From: Variovorax sp.
GTDB taxonomy: Bacteria; Pseudomonadota; Gammaproteobacteria; Burkholderiales; Burkholderiaceae_C
Assembly (NCBI GenBank): GCA_004210915.1
Contig: SEGS01000027.1
Span: 1 to 39,909, forward strand
Reading direction: 5' to 3'
Length of the DNA stretch: 39,909 nucleotides
Position 1 is the stretch's first letter. The number at the start of each line of letters is the position of its first letter. The translations under genes were made by a program, and so were the position numbers. Positions 7,725 through 16,403 of this stretch are shown here, piece after piece. Under the pieces are notes generated by a model. The model was given only the letters and a program-made list of their open reading frames with translations. It did not search any database and was not told where the DNA came from.

Positions 7725-8840
7725 ATGGATTTCAATTTCACCGACGATCAGGAACAACTGCGCGACGCCGTTCGCAAGTGGGTCGACAAGGGCTACGACT
7801 TCGAACGCCGTCGCAAGATCGAAGCGGCCGGCGGCTTCTCGCGCGAGGCATGGGACGAGATCAATGAACTCGGTCTCGGCGGTCTCTATATTTCCGAAGA
7901 CGATGGTGGCCTGGGGATGGGCCCGGTGGCCGGCATGGTCGTGATGGAAGAACTCGGCCGCGGCATCGTCCTCGAGCCGTTTGCGCAGACGCTGATCACC
8001 AGCGGCGTGATCAGCGCCTATGCGGGCGCGGACGTCAAGGACAACTGGCTCCCGCGCATCGCCGGCGGTCAGGCGATCGTCGTGCTGGCCTACCAGGAGC
8101 GCAAGGCGCGCTACAAGCTCGACGTGTGCGAAGCCAAGGCGGCCAAGGCCGGCGAGGGCTACACCATGACCGGCGCCAAGAGTGTGGTTCCGGTCGGCGA
8201 CAAAGCCGACGCCTACCTCGTGCCCGCGCAACTCGACGGCAAGATCGCCCTCTTCCTCGTCGAGCGCAGCGCCAGCGGTGTCGAGTCGCGCGGCTACGGC
8301 ATGCAAGACGGCGGCCGCGCGGCAGAGGTGGTGTTCGACAAGGCGGCTGCCGCACTGGTCACGACCGACGGCCTGGCCGCACTCGAACATGCGGTCGACA
8401 TCGGCATCGCCGCGCTGTGCGCCGAAGCCGTGGGCGTGATGGACAAGACGGTCACGCTCACCATCGACTACATGAACCAGCGCAAGCAGTTCGGCGTGGT
8501 GATCTCGACCTTCCAGGCGCTGCGCCATCGCGTCGCCGACATGAAGATGCAGCTCGAACTCGCCCGCTCGATGAGCTATTACGCGACGCTCAAGTTGAAC
8601 GCACCGGCCGACGAACGCCGGCAGGCGATCGCCCGCGCCAAGTACCAGCTGGGTGTGTCCATGCGCTACGTGGCCGCCAACGCGGTGCAACTGCACGGCG
8701 GCATCGGCGTGACAGACGAGTACATCGGCAGCCACTACTTCCGCAAGCTCACGCAGATGGAAATGACCTTCGGCGATTCGCTGCACCATCTGGGCGAAGT
8801 TTCGGCCCGCATGAACGACACGGCCGGCGTCTTTGCCTGA
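7725..8840 (+). CDS. Acyl-CoA dehydrogenase, partner subunit (PimD-like)
   Basis: A 371-residue acyl-CoA dehydrogenase homologue beginning 13 bases after the previous gene, with GGAG just upstream. It lacks both possible catalytic glutamates: the helix around 225-240 (DIGIAALCAEAVGVMD) has no E-R pair, and the C-terminal E-G-T/S motif is replaced by MTFGDSLHHL. It also lacks the S-E-P-x-x-G-S-D loop. It does retain RKQFG (253-257) and QLHGGIGVTDEY (322-333), which contact the flavin of the neighbouring subunit in classical enzymes. This is exactly complementary to the upstream protein, so I read it as the non-catalytic, flavin-binding partner of a heteromer. Transcription probably ends at the terminator at 8873. 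Confidence 0.88.
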   Translation: MDFNFTDDQEQLRDAVRKWVDKGYDFERRRKIEAAGGFSREAWDEINELGLGGLYISEDDGGLGMGPVAGMVVMEELGRGIVLEPFAQTLITSGVISAYAGADVKDNWLPRIAGGQAIVVLAYQERKARYKLDVCEAKAAKAGEGYTMTGAKSVVPVGDKADAYLVPAQLDGKIALFLVERSASGVESRGYGMQDGGRAAEVVFDKAAAALVTTDGLAALEHAVDIGIAALCAEAVGVMDKTVTLTIDYMNQRKQFGVVISTFQALRHRVADMKMQLELARSMSYYATLKLNAPADERRQAIARAKYQLGVSMRYVAANAVQLHGGIGVTDEYIGSHYFRKLTQMEMTFGDSLHHLGEVSARMNDTAGVFA

Positions 8841-8872
8841 CCCGCGACCACGCGATCTTTTGATAGTCTTTG

Positions 8873-8903
8873 CGCCCGCCAGCCTCGTGCTGACGGGCGT
8901 TTT
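8873..8903 (+). terminator. Intrinsic terminator after the acyl-CoA dehydrogenase pair
   Basis: Imperfect 11-bp stem with one mismatch (8873-8883 with 8889-8899) and a short loop, followed by TTTT at 8900-8903. It separates the dehydrogenase genes from the hydrolase 22 bases further on. Confidence 0.7.
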
Positions 8904-8924
8904 CATTTGGACCGGAGAATCCCC

Positions 8925-10307
8925 ATGCCCACTCGCCGCCACCTGATCCTCACTGCCCTCGCCACCGCCTCGCTTGCCGCCTGCAGCACCATGAGCACCT
9001 CGTCCACCGATCGTCCGCCCATCGTCTTCGTGCATGGCAACGGCGATTCCGCCGCGCTGTGGCAAACCACGATCTGGCGTTTTGAATCGAACGGCTGGCC
9101 GCGCGACCGGCTCTTTGCCGTGGACCAGCCCTACCCGCTCGCGCGCGACAGCGACCCCGTGGCACAACCCGGCCGAACGTCGACTGCGGAGTCGGCGGCA
9201 TTCCTGAAAGCCGAGGTCGACAAGGTGCTGAAGGCGACGGGCGCGAGCAAGGTGATCCTCATCGGCAACTCGCGCGGCGGCAACACGATCCGCAATTACG
9301 TCCAGAACGGCGGCGGCGCCGCGGTGGTCAGCCATGCGGTGCTGGGCGGCAATCCGGCGCACGGCATCTATGCCATCAAGGGCTTCAACGAACAAGGCGA
9401 GTTCTCGGGCCTCTCGAGCTTCATGCAGCAGCTCAATGCGCCCAACGGCCCGAACGGCGACGAGGTCACGCCCGGTGTGAGGTGGCTGACGCTGCGATCT
9501 GACAACAACGACAAGTACGCGCAGCCCGATGGACTGTGGATCGGCCAGCCCGGCAAGGCGACGAACATCGGCTTCGACGGCCCGGCGCTCAAGGGCGCAA
9601 CCAACGTGGTGCTGCCGCGGGTCGACCACCGCGAGACCTCGTTCTCGCCCGCCGCGTTCGCGGCGACCTGGCAGTTCTTGACGGGCGAGGCGCCGAAAGT
9701 CCCGGTCATCGCAACCGAAGCGAACGTGACACTCGGTGGCCGTCTGACGGGCCTGGGCCTGTCCAGCACCGACGCCGCGAGCGGCCAGTTCACCAACAAC
9801 CTCGCCGTGGTCGGCGCGCAATTGGCCTTGTACGCGACCGACCCGGCCACCGGCGCACGGCGCGGCGCAGCGGTGCATCGCAAGACCATCGGCGCGGACG
9901 GCCGGTGGGGCCCCTTCACGGCGCAGGCGGGCACGGCGTACGAGTTCGAGATCAGCGCTCCCAGCTACGCGACGACGCACATTTATCGCAGCCCCTTCCC
10001 ACGCAGCAGCAGCATCGTGAACCTGCGACCAGACCGCATCCTGCCCGCGGACCGCGACGCACAGGCCCTCGTGATCTTCACGCGGCCGCGCGGCTATTTC
10101 GATGCCGAGCGCGACACGATGAACTTCGACGGGCAGGCCAAGCTGCCCGGCGTACCGGCCAAGGGCGCGGGCGTGTCGAGTTCAAAGCTCAAGCTGAGCA
10201 CCGATGCACAGCGCGCGATCTCGGGCGAGTTCAACGGCGAGCGCGTCACGGGTCAGACCTGGGCGGCCGCGCAGGGTCACATGACCCTGCTCGAACTCAC
10301 CTACTGA
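8925..10307 (+). CDS. Secreted alpha/beta-hydrolase lipoprotein
   Basis: A 460-residue exported hydrolase. The N-terminus MPTRRHLILTALATASLAAC has a twin-arginine pair and a lipobox (LAAC, Cys20), so it is probably a lipoprotein, perhaps Tat-dependent. The catalytic domain shows the oxyanion segment VFVHGNGDSAALW (35-47) and the nucleophile elbow GNSRGG with Ser116. Asp193 (LRSDNND) and His235 (RVDHRET) are the likely remaining triad members. From about residue 255 a beta-rich C-terminal region of some 200 residues (LGGRLTGLGLS..., GRWGPFTAQAGTAYEFEISA) looks like one or two Ig-like or carbohydrate-binding-like domains. A longer frame starts with TTG at 8907; the ATG at 8925 with GGAG 7 bases upstream is better. 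It is a lipase or polyester-type esterase by fold; the substrate is not deducible. Confidence 0.82.
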   Translation: MPTRRHLILTALATASLAACSTMSTSSTDRPPIVFVHGNGDSAALWQTTIWRFESNGWPRDRLFAVDQPYPLARDSDPVAQPGRTSTAESAAFLKAEVDKVLKATGASKVILIGNSRGGNTIRNYVQNGGGAAVVSHAVLGGNPAHGIYAIKGFNEQGEFSGLSSFMQQLNAPNGPNGDEVTPGVRWLTLRSDNNDKYAQPDGLWIGQPGKATNIGFDGPALKGATNVVLPRVDHRETSFSPAAFAATWQFLTGEAPKVPVIATEANVTLGGRLTGLGLSSTDAASGQFTNNLAVVGAQLALYATDPATGARRGAAVHRKTIGADGRWGPFTAQAGTAYEFEISAPSYATTHIYRSPFPRSSSIVNLRPDRILPADRDAQALVIFTRPRGYFDAERDTMNFDGQAKLPGVPAKGAGVSSSKLKLSTDAQRAISGEFNGERVTGQTWAAAQGHMTLLELTY

Positions 10308-10317
10308 GGCACACCGC

Positions 10318-11103
10318 ATGGCCAACGACGACTTCGTGCTGCAGCAACGCGACGCGCGCGGCGTCGTCACCCTGACGCTGAACAGGCCGCAGGCGTTCAA
10401 CGCGCTGTCCGAGGGAATGATCGACGCACTCACCCGCGCCCTCGACACGCTGGCCGCCGACGAAACGCTGCGCGCCGTGGTGATCGCGGGCGCCGGCAAG
10501 GCCTTCTGCGCCGGACACGATCTGAAAGAGATGCGCGCCGCTCCGTCCGAGGCGTACTACGAGGCGCTGTTCGCGCGCTGCGGCGCGATGATGCTGGCGA
10601 TCCAGCAGCTGCCCGTGCCGGTGATCGCACGCGTGCACGGCATTGCCACCGCGGCCGGTTGCCAGATGGTCGCGATCTGCGACCTGGCGGTGGCGGCGAG
10701 CGATGCGCGACTTGCGGTGAGCGGCATCAACGTCGGGCTGTTCTGCGCCACGCCCAGCGTCACGCTCTCGCGCAACGTGGGGCGCAAGGCCGCTTTCGAG
10801 ATGCTGGTGACGGGCGACTTCGTGAGTGCCGACGAGGCGAAGGTGCTCGGCCTGATCAACCGCGTCTCGGCGCCCGAGGCGCTCGACGCCGAAGTCGAAT
10901 CGCTGGTCGCCAGCATCGTCGCCAAGCCGCGGCGCGCGTTGGCGCTGGGCAAGGCGCTTTTCTATCGCCAGCTCGAAACCGGCCTCGAAGCCGCGCTGGC
11001 CGATGCCAGCCACACGATGGCCTGCAACATGATGGATGCGAGCGCGCTCGAAGGCGTGCAGGCCTTCATCGACAAACGCCCGCCGGACTGGAAGCCGCGC
11101 TAA
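10318..11103 (+). CDS. Crotonase (ECHDC3-like) family protein
   Basis: A 261-residue member of the enoyl-CoA hydratase/isomerase fold. The first oxyanion-hole segment is KAFCAGHDLKEM and the second is HGIATAAGCQMVAICDLAVA. The two glutamates of classical enoyl-CoA hydratase are replaced: Gln116 stands where the first Glu should be (GCQM for GCEL) and Gly136 where the second should be (VSGINVG for QPEILLG). This pattern, with the following VGLFCATPSV, matches the ECHDC3 subgroup, whose reaction is unclear. So simple hydratase activity should not be assumed. It starts 10 bases after the hydrolase gene and is probably cotranscribed with it. Its stop codon overlaps the stop of the convergent HNH gene by 4 bases. 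Confidence 0.88.
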   Translation: MANDDFVLQQRDARGVVTLTLNRPQAFNALSEGMIDALTRALDTLAADETLRAVVIAGAGKAFCAGHDLKEMRAAPSEAYYEALFARCGAMMLAIQQLPVPVIARVHGIATAAGCQMVAICDLAVAASDARLAVSGINVGLFCATPSVTLSRNVGRKAAFEMLVTGDFVSADEAKVLGLINRVSAPEALDAEVESLVASIVAKPRRALALGKALFYRQLETGLEAALADASHTMACNMMDASALEGVQAFIDKRPPDWKPR

Positions 11104-11657
11104 CCGTGCAGCCGCGAACTCTGCGGCAAATGCGCCATCAGGAATTCCATCTGGTCCGCCAGGATGCGGCGGTTCCGCAGGATGAAGTCTTCCCACAGGC
11201 TTGGCACGTACGGTGCGTACAGCAAGGGCATGTTCGCCTGCTCGGGCGTGCGGCTACTCTTGCGATGGTTGCAGGGCTTGCAGGCCGTCACCACGTTCAT
11301 CCAAGTGTCGATGCCGTTTTGCGCGAACGGAATGATGTGCTCGCGCGTGAGCTCGTCTTCATGAAAGTGCCCGCCGCAATAGGCGCAGACGTTGCGGTCG
11401 CGCGAGAACAGCTTGCTGTTGGAGAGGCCCGGCCGCTGGGTGAAAGGGTTGATGCGCGGCACGCCCTTGGTGCCGATGATGCTGCTGATCGCGATCTGCG
11501 ATTGCAGCCCGGTCATCGCGTTGTGGCCCCCGCGAAACACCGCGATCTGCGCACCGACTTCCCAGCGCACCTCGTCCGCGGCGTAGTGCGTCACCGCCTG
11601 TTCGAGCGAAATCCACGACTGGGGCAGCCCTTGGGCCGACAGTTTCAAGACCTTCAC
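11100..11657 (-). CDS. HNH endonuclease family protein
   Basis: A 185-residue protein from a GTG at 11657. The core reads CAYCGGHFHEDELTREHIIP, followed by WMNVVTACKPCNHRK: a zinc-type HNH domain with two C-x2-C pairs, the D/E-H-I histidine and the N...H residues of the beta-beta-alpha metal finger. About 80 N-terminal residues form an uncharacterised region and about 40 helical residues follow the HNH core. This architecture is common as a stand-alone chromosomal gene in Burkholderiales, so it is not evidence of a restriction or mobile system. The longer frame starts with TTG at 11672, but its first codons form the AGGAGG Shine-Dalgarno itself. It is convergent with the crotonase gene (4-bp overlap) and divergent from ribF. 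Natural substrate unknown. Confidence 0.85.
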   Translation of the reverse strand: MKVLKLSAQGLPQSWISLEQAVTHYAADEVRWEVGAQIAVFRGGHNAMTGLQSQIAISSIIGTKGVPRINPFTQRPGLSNSKLFSRDRNVCAYCGGHFHEDELTREHIIPFAQNGIDTWMNVVTACKPCNHRKSSRTPEQANMPLLYAPYVPSLWEDFILRNRRILADQMEFLMAHLPQSSRLHG

Positions 11658-11663
11658 CACACG

Positions 11664-11669
11664 CCTCCT
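11664..11669 (-). promoter_or_regulatory. Shine-Dalgarno of the HNH gene
   Basis: A perfect AGGAGG on the minus strand, 6 bases before GTG 11657 (3 before the adjacent GTG at 11660). It overlaps the codons of the longer TTG frame, which is why that start is rejected. Confidence 0.75.
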
Positions 11670-11729
11670 CAATCATCGAACCGACAAAGGAAAGAACCAC
11701 GGAAAGACCAGAGACCCGGGGTGCGCCGC

Positions 11730-11742
11730 TTGCCACTGGCAA
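11730..11742. promoter_or_regulatory. TTGCCA-C-TGGCAA inverted repeat
   Basis: A perfect 6+1+6 palindrome in the 180-bp divergent region between the HNH gene and ribF, 13 bases from a second palindrome. It may be an operator; no regulator gene is adjacent. Confidence 0.3.
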
Positions 11743-11754
11743 TCGGAGCACTGC

Positions 11755-11778
11755 GTCACAATATACCGGCTTTGTGAC
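11755..11778. promoter_or_regulatory. GTCACAA-N10-TTGTGAC inverted repeat
   Basis: Perfect 7-bp arms (11755-11761 and 11772-11778) with a 10-base spacer containing the locally AT-rich TATACC. It lies 60 bases before ribF and about 98 bases before the HNH start. The geometry (two half-sites about 17 bases centre to centre) fits a dimeric helix-turn-helix protein; TGTGAC also resembles a CRP/FNR half-site. Confidence 0.38.
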
Positions 11779-11837
11779 AAATCGGCCTCTTGCGCCCATG
11801 AGACGGGCGCAGCGTGCTATCAAAACGATACCAAGAC

Positions 11838-12875
11838 ATGCAGGTTTTTCGAGGCTTTCGACACCCCGGCGTGGCGCCTGCCTGCGCGCTCACGATCGGC
11901 AATTTCGACGGTGTGCACCGCGGTCATCAGGCCATGCTGGCGCTGCTGCAAACCGAAGCGCGCCAGCGCGGCCTGCCCAGTTGCGTGCTGACCTTCGAGC
12001 CCCATCCGCGCGACTACTTTGCCGCGCTGACCAAGCGGCCCGAACTGGCACCCGCCCGCATCGGCACGCTGCGCGACAAGCTCACGGCCCTCGCCGATTG
12101 CGGCGTAGCGCAAACCATCGTGCTGCCTTTCGATGCACGGTTGGCGTCGCAGACGCCCGACGAATTCATCCAGCACGTCTTGCGTGAAGGTTTGGGCGCG
12201 CGCTACGTGTTGGTAGGCGACGACTTCCGATTCGGCGCAAAGCGGGCGGGCGACTACGCGATGCTCGATGCGGCCGGCGAACGGCACGGTTTCGACGTGG
12301 CGCGCATGAACAGCTACGAGGTGCATGGCCTGCGGGTTTCCAGTTCTGCCGTGCGCGACGCGCTGGCCGCCGGCGACATGGTGCGGGCGCAGACGCTGCT
12401 CGGGCGGCCGTACGCGATCTCAGGCCATGTGGTGCATGGTCGCAAGCTGGGTCGAGCGCTGGGCGCCTCCGCGCCGGGCCGCGACGACGGCTTTCGCACA
12501 CTGAACCTGCGCTTCAAACACTGGAAACCTGCGGCCAGCGGCATCTTCGCGGTGCTCGTCCACGGGCTGACCGACACGCCGCTACAGGGCGTCGCCAATC
12601 TGGGCGTGCGTCCGTCACTCGACGCCAACGACGTGAACGGCGGCCGGGTCTTGCTGGAGACCCATTGCCTCGACTGGCCCGCAGCGCTTGGGGCCGAAGG
12701 GGCCTACGGTAAAATCGCCCGCGTGGAACTGCTGCACAAACTGCACGACGAATTGCGCTACACCAGCCTCGAAGCCCTCACTGCGGGCATCGCGAAGGAT
12801 GGCCGCGATGCACGCGCGTTCTTTGCGTCCACGCACGCAGAGACGCTGCGCCAGACCACGCGCGACCGAATTTAG
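11838..12875 (+). CDS. ribF: Bifunctional riboflavin kinase/FAD synthetase
   Basis: A 345-residue enzyme converting riboflavin to FMN and FMN to FAD. The N-terminal FAD synthetase (nucleotidyltransferase) domain shows LTIGNFDGVHRGHQAML with the HxGH-type motif, then FEPHPRDYF and VGDDFRFGAKRAGD, and SSSAVRDALAAGD. The C-terminal kinase domain starts near HVVHGRKLGRALG. Here the usual G-x-P-T-A-N loop is changed: about nine residues (ASAPGRDDG) are inserted before FRTLNLRF, although the Thr and Asn are kept. The ATG at 11838 gives MQVFRGFRHPG, the family N-terminus; a GTG frame 8 codons earlier is less likely. ileS and lspA follow, the classical ribF-ileS-lspA order. Confidence 0.94.
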   Translation: MQVFRGFRHPGVAPACALTIGNFDGVHRGHQAMLALLQTEARQRGLPSCVLTFEPHPRDYFAALTKRPELAPARIGTLRDKLTALADCGVAQTIVLPFDARLASQTPDEFIQHVLREGLGARYVLVGDDFRFGAKRAGDYAMLDAAGERHGFDVARMNSYEVHGLRVSSSAVRDALAAGDMVRAQTLLGRPYAISGHVVHGRKLGRALGASAPGRDDGFRTLNLRFKHWKPAASGIFAVLVHGLTDTPLQGVANLGVRPSLDANDVNGGRVLLETHCLDWPAALGAEGAYGKIARVELLHKLHDELRYTSLEALTAGIAKDGRDARAFFASTHAETLRQTTRDRI

Positions 12876-12992
12876 AGCGGGACCCTCGCTTCCGCTGCGT
12901 GCGGCGCGCGCCAGAGTCCCTCTTTTCCAGCGCGCCTCACGCCCCATCGATTCTTCGAGCGTTGCCCCGCAGCGCAGTTTTCTGGAAATTCC

Positions 12993-15842
12993 ATGTCCGA
13001 CACCAAGCCCGACGGCGCCACCGGTTACCGCGCCACCCTCAACATGCCCGACACCCCGTTCCCGATGCGGGGCGACATGGCCAAGCGCGAGCCGGGCTGG
13101 GTCAAGCAGTGGGAAGACGAAGGCCGCTACCACCGGCTGCGGGATGCCCGCCACGACGCGCCCAAGTTCATCCTGCACGACGGCCCGCCCTATGCCAACG
13201 GCCAGATCCACATGGGTCACGCGGTCAACAAGATCCTGAAGGACATGATCACCAAGGCGCGGCAGCTTGAAGGCTTCGACGCGCTCTACGTACCCGGCTG
13301 GGACTGCCACGGTCTGCCGATCGAGAACGCGATCGAAAAAAAATACGGCCGCAACTTGAGCCGCGACGACATGCAGGCCAAGAGCCGCGCCTTCGCGACC
13401 GAGCAGATCGCCCAGCAAATGGTCGACTTCAAGCGCCTGGGCGTGCTGGGCGAATGGGACCACCCGTACAAGACCATGGACTTCGCCAATGAAGCGGGCG
13501 AGCTGCGCGCCTTCAAACGTGTGATCGAACGGGGCTTCGTCTACCGCGGCCTCAAGCCCGTGTACTGGTGCTTCGACTGCGGCTCGTCGCTGGCCGAATT
13601 CGAGATCGAGTACGCGGACAAGAAGTCGCAGACGCTCGACGTGGCCTTCAAGGCGCACGAGCCGGCGAAGCTGGCGGCCGCCTTCGGTTTGCCTTCGCTG
13701 AGCAAGGACGCTTTCGCCGTCATCTGGACCACCACCGCGTGGACCATCCCGGCCAACCAGGCGATCAACCTGAACCCCGAGCTCGAGTACTCGCTGGTCG
13801 ACACCGAGCGCGGCCTGCTAGTGCTGGCCAACTCGCTGGTCGAGATGTGCATGAACCGCTATGCGCTCGACGGCAAGGTGCTGGCGACGGCCAAAGGCGA
13901 AGCGCTGGGCGGCCTCGAGTTCGAGCATCCGCTGTACGACGTGGATGCAGGCTACCGTCGCCTCTCGCCGATCTACCTGGCCGATTACGCGACCGCCACC
14001 GACGGCACCGGCCTGGTCCACTCCTCGCCCGCCTACGGTGTGGACGACTTCAACTCCTGCGTTGCCCACGGCGTGGCCTATGACGACATCCTGAACCCCG
14101 TGCAGGGCAACGGAAGCTATGCGCCCGACTTTCCGCTGTTCGGCGGCCAGAACATCTGGAAGGCCGTGCCCGAGGTCATCCACGCGCTGCGCGAAGCGGG
14201 CCGCCTGATGACCACCGAGGCCATCACCCACAGCTACCCGCATTGCTGGCGCCACAAGACGCCGGTGATCTACCGCGCCGCGGCCCAGTGGTTCATCCGC
14301 ATGGACGAAGGCGAAGGCGTGTTCACCAAGGCCGGGGAGAAGCCGGCGAAGACGCTGCGCCAGATCGCGCTCGACGCCATCGAGCACACCAGCTTCTACC
14401 CGGAGAACGGCAAGGCCCGGCTGCACGACATGATCGCCAACCGGCCCGACTGGTGCATCTCGCGCCAGCGCAGCTGGGGCGTGCCGATCCCGTTCTTCCT
14501 GCACAAGGATTCGGGCGAGCTGCACCCGCGCACGATGGAGATCCTCGACCAGGCGGCCGACATCGTCGAGCAGGGCGGCATCGAGGCCTGGAGCCGCGTG
14601 ACCGCCGAGGAGATCCTGGGCGCCGAAGACGCGGTCTGCTACACGAAGAGCACCGACATCCTCGAAGTCTGGTTCGACTCGGGCTCGACTTTCTGGCACG
14701 TTCTGCGCGGCACGCATGCGCCGCAGTTTCATGAAGCTGGCCCCGAAGCCGACCTCTACCTCGAAGGCCACGACCAGCACCGCGGCTGGTTCCATTCGTC
14801 GCTGCTGCTGGCCAGCGCGCTGGAAGGCCGCGCGCCCTACCGCGGCCTGCTGACGCACGGCTTCACCATCGATGCGCAGGGCCGCAAGATGAGCAAGTCG
14901 CTCGGCAACGGCCTCGATCCGCAAGAGGTCAGCAAGAAGATGGGCGCCGAGATCATCCGCCTCTGGGTGGCGGCCAGCGACTATTCGGGCGACATCGCAG
15001 GCGACGACAAGATCTTGGCGCGCGTGGTCGACAGCTACCGCCGCATCCGCAACACGCTGCGCTTCCTGCTCGCGAACACGAGCGACTTCGATCATTCGAA
15101 GGATGCGGTGCCGCTTGGCGAAATGCTGGAGATCGACCGCTACGCGCTCGCGCGCGCCGCGCAGTTCCAGGCCGAGATCCTCGCGCACTACCAAGTCTAC
15201 GAATTCCATCCGGTGGTGGCCAAGCTGCAGATCTACTGCTCGGAAGACCTCGGCGGCTTCTACCTCGACATCCTGAAAGACCGCCTCTACACCAGCGCAC
15301 CGGGCTCGCTCGCGCGCCGCAGTGCGCAGACCGCGCTGTGGCACATCGAGCAGGCGATGCTGCGCTGGATGGCGCCGTTCCTGAGCTTTACGGCCGAAGA
15401 GGCGTGGAGCGTGTTGGGCCACACCGAGTCGATCTTCACGCAGGTCTACAGCGAGTTCGCGGCCCCTGATGAAGCGCTGCTTGCCAAGTGGGCGCGCATC
15501 CGCGCGATTCGCGACGGGGTCAACAAGGAAATCGAAACCGTGCGCGCCGAAGGCAAGGTCGGCTCGTCGCTGCAGGCCACGCTGCAACTCACGGCCGGAC
15601 CGGAAGACCACGCGCTGCTGGCCTCGCTGGGCGACGATCTGAAGTTCGTCTTCATCACGTCTGCGATCGAGCTGATCACGGGCGCCGCCGTCTCCACGGT
15701 GGTGACGGCTTCGCTGGACGCCAAGTGCGAGCGCTGCTGGCACTACCGTGCCGACGTGGGCCACGACCCGGCGCACCCGACGATCTGCGGCCGGTGCACC
15801 AGCAACCTGTTCGGCGCGGGTGAACAACGGAGCTTTGCCTGA
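12993..15842 (+). CDS. ileS: Isoleucyl-tRNA synthetase
   Basis: A 949-residue class I aminoacyl-tRNA synthetase that charges tRNA-Ile and edits Val. The HIGH-type motif is HMGH, in [20 protein letters not shown] near residue 70. An editing (CP1) domain follows ([15 protein letters not shown], about 245-260). The KMSKS motif is in [11 protein letters not shown] near residue 632, and the C-terminal zinc-binding segment CERCWHYR...CGRCTSNL supplies four cysteines. Length and order are normal for the bacterial enzyme. The upstream gap from ribF is 117 bases with no visible T-box or other leader. The stop codon overlaps the lspA start by one base (TGATG), so translation is probably coupled. A run of eight A near 13336-13343 encodes EKKY and is unremarkable. 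Confidence 0.98.
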   Translation: MSDTKPDGATGYRATLNMPDTPFPMRGDMAKREPGWVKQWEDEGRYHRLRDARHDAPKFILHDGPPYANGQIHMGHAVNKILKDMITKARQLEGFDALYVPGWDCHGLPIENAIEKKYGRNLSRDDMQAKSRAFATEQIAQQMVDFKRLGVLGEWDHPYKTMDFANEAGELRAFKRVIERGFVYRGLKPVYWCFDCGSSLAEFEIEYADKKSQTLDVAFKAHEPAKLAAAFGLPSLSKDAFAVIWTTTAWTIPANQAINLNPELEYSLVDTERGLLVLANSLVEMCMNRYALDGKVLATAKGEALGGLEFEHPLYDVDAGYRRLSPIYLADYATATDGTGLVHSSPAYGVDDFNSCVAHGVAYDDILNPVQGNGSYAPDFPLFGGQNIWKAVPEVIHALREAGRLMTTEAITHSYPHCWRHKTPVIYRAAAQWFIRMDEGEGVFTKAGEKPAKTLRQIALDAIEHTSFYPENGKARLHDMIANRPDWCISRQRSWGVPIPFFLHKDSGELHPRTMEILDQAADIVEQGGIEAWSRVTAEEILGAEDAVCYTKSTDILEVWFDSGSTFWHVLRGTHAPQFHEAGPEADLYLEGHDQHRGWFHSSLLLASALEGRAPYRGLLTHGFTIDAQGRKMSKSLGNGLDPQEVSKKMGAEIIRLWVAASDYSGDIAGDDKILARVVDSYRRIRNTLRFLLANTSDFDHSKDAVPLGEMLEIDRYALARAAQFQAEILAHYQVYEFHPVVAKLQIYCSEDLGGFYLDILKDRLYTSAPGSLARRSAQTALWHIEQAMLRWMAPFLSFTAEEAWSVLGHTESIFTQVYSEFAAPDEALLAKWARIRAIRDGVNKEIETVRAEGKVGSSLQATLQLTAGPEDHALLASLGDDLKFVFITSAIELITGAAVSTVVTASLDAKCERCWHYRADVGHDPAHPTICGRCTSNLFGAGEQRSFA

Positions 15843-16348
15843 TGGCCCGCGCCATTTCGCTCTCGCGCAGCAGTGCCAGTATCTGGCCGTGGCTGGGTCT
15901 GGCGGCGATCATCCTGATCGTCGACCAGTTCACCAAGACCCTGATCGTCGGCTACTACCGGCTGGGTGACGCGACGCCGATCACCAGCTTCTTCAACATC
16001 GTGCGGGCCCACAATCCCGGCGCGGCGTTTTCCTTCCTGGCCGACCACTCGGGCTGGCAGCGCTGGCTGTTCACGGGCATCGGCATCGCGGCGGCCGTGT
16101 TCATCGTGTGGCTGCTCAAGTCGCATCCGGGGCAGAAGCTTTTCTCGTTCGCGATGGCCTGCATCCTGGGTGGCGCCATCGGCAATGTCGTCGATCGCAT
16201 GATCCACGGCTACGTGGTCGACTTCCTCGACTTTCACGTGGGCAACTGGCACTTTCCGGCCTTCAACATCGCCGACAGCGCCATCACCGTCGGCGCCATC
16301 TGCATGATCCTCGACGAGATCCGCCGGGTGCGAAAGAGCAAGTCCTGA
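15842..16348 (+). CDS. lspA: Lipoprotein signal peptidase (signal peptidase II)
   Basis: A 168-residue inner-membrane aspartyl protease that removes the signal peptide of diacylglyceryl-modified prolipoproteins. Four hydrophobic helices are visible, beginning [16 protein letters not shown]. The catalytic aspartates are in [20 protein letters not shown] and [13 protein letters not shown], and the conserved NPGAAFSFL segment is present. Length is typical. The gene shares one base with the ileS stop codon. The lipoproteins encoded elsewhere in this window (the I78 protein and the hydrolase) would be its substrates. No clear terminator was seen in the 55 bases before the next gene. Confidence 0.97.
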   Translation: MARAISLSRSSASIWPWLGLAAIILIVDQFTKTLIVGYYRLGDATPITSFFNIVRAHNPGAAFSFLADHSGWQRWLFTGIGIAAAVFIVWLLKSHPGQKLFSFAMACILGGAIGNVVDRMIHGYVVDFLDFHVGNWHFPAFNIADSAITVGAICMILDEIRRVRKSKS

Positions 16349-16403
16349 GCGGGGCAGGCGTCCCCCGGGAGCGGGCGCTTGCAGCGTATAGTGGATTGCT
16401 TCC

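Noticed and set aside
7632..9980. 782-codon minus-strand open frame opposite the dehydrogenase and hydrolase genes
   Set aside because: Third-position GC bias keeps the antisense frame open; no motifs, and it crosses a terminator and two unrelated genes.
11100..11657. HNH nuclease as a sign of a restriction system or mobile intron
   Set aside because: No methyltransferase, intron, or phage gene is adjacent, and this type of stand-alone HNH gene is common in Burkholderiales chromosomes.
12876..12992. Possible leader or T-box upstream of ileS
   Set aside because: No T-box consensus or specifier structure is visible, and T-boxes are not expected in this group.
13336..13343. Run of eight A inside ileS as a possible programmed slippage site
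   Set aside because: The frame is continuous through it, it encodes the ordinary E-K-K-Y sequence and no stimulatory hairpin or alternative product is evident.
13818..15827. 669-codon minus-strand open frame opposite ileS
   Set aside because: Antisense to an unmistakable isoleucyl-tRNA synthetase; composition is typical of a shadow.
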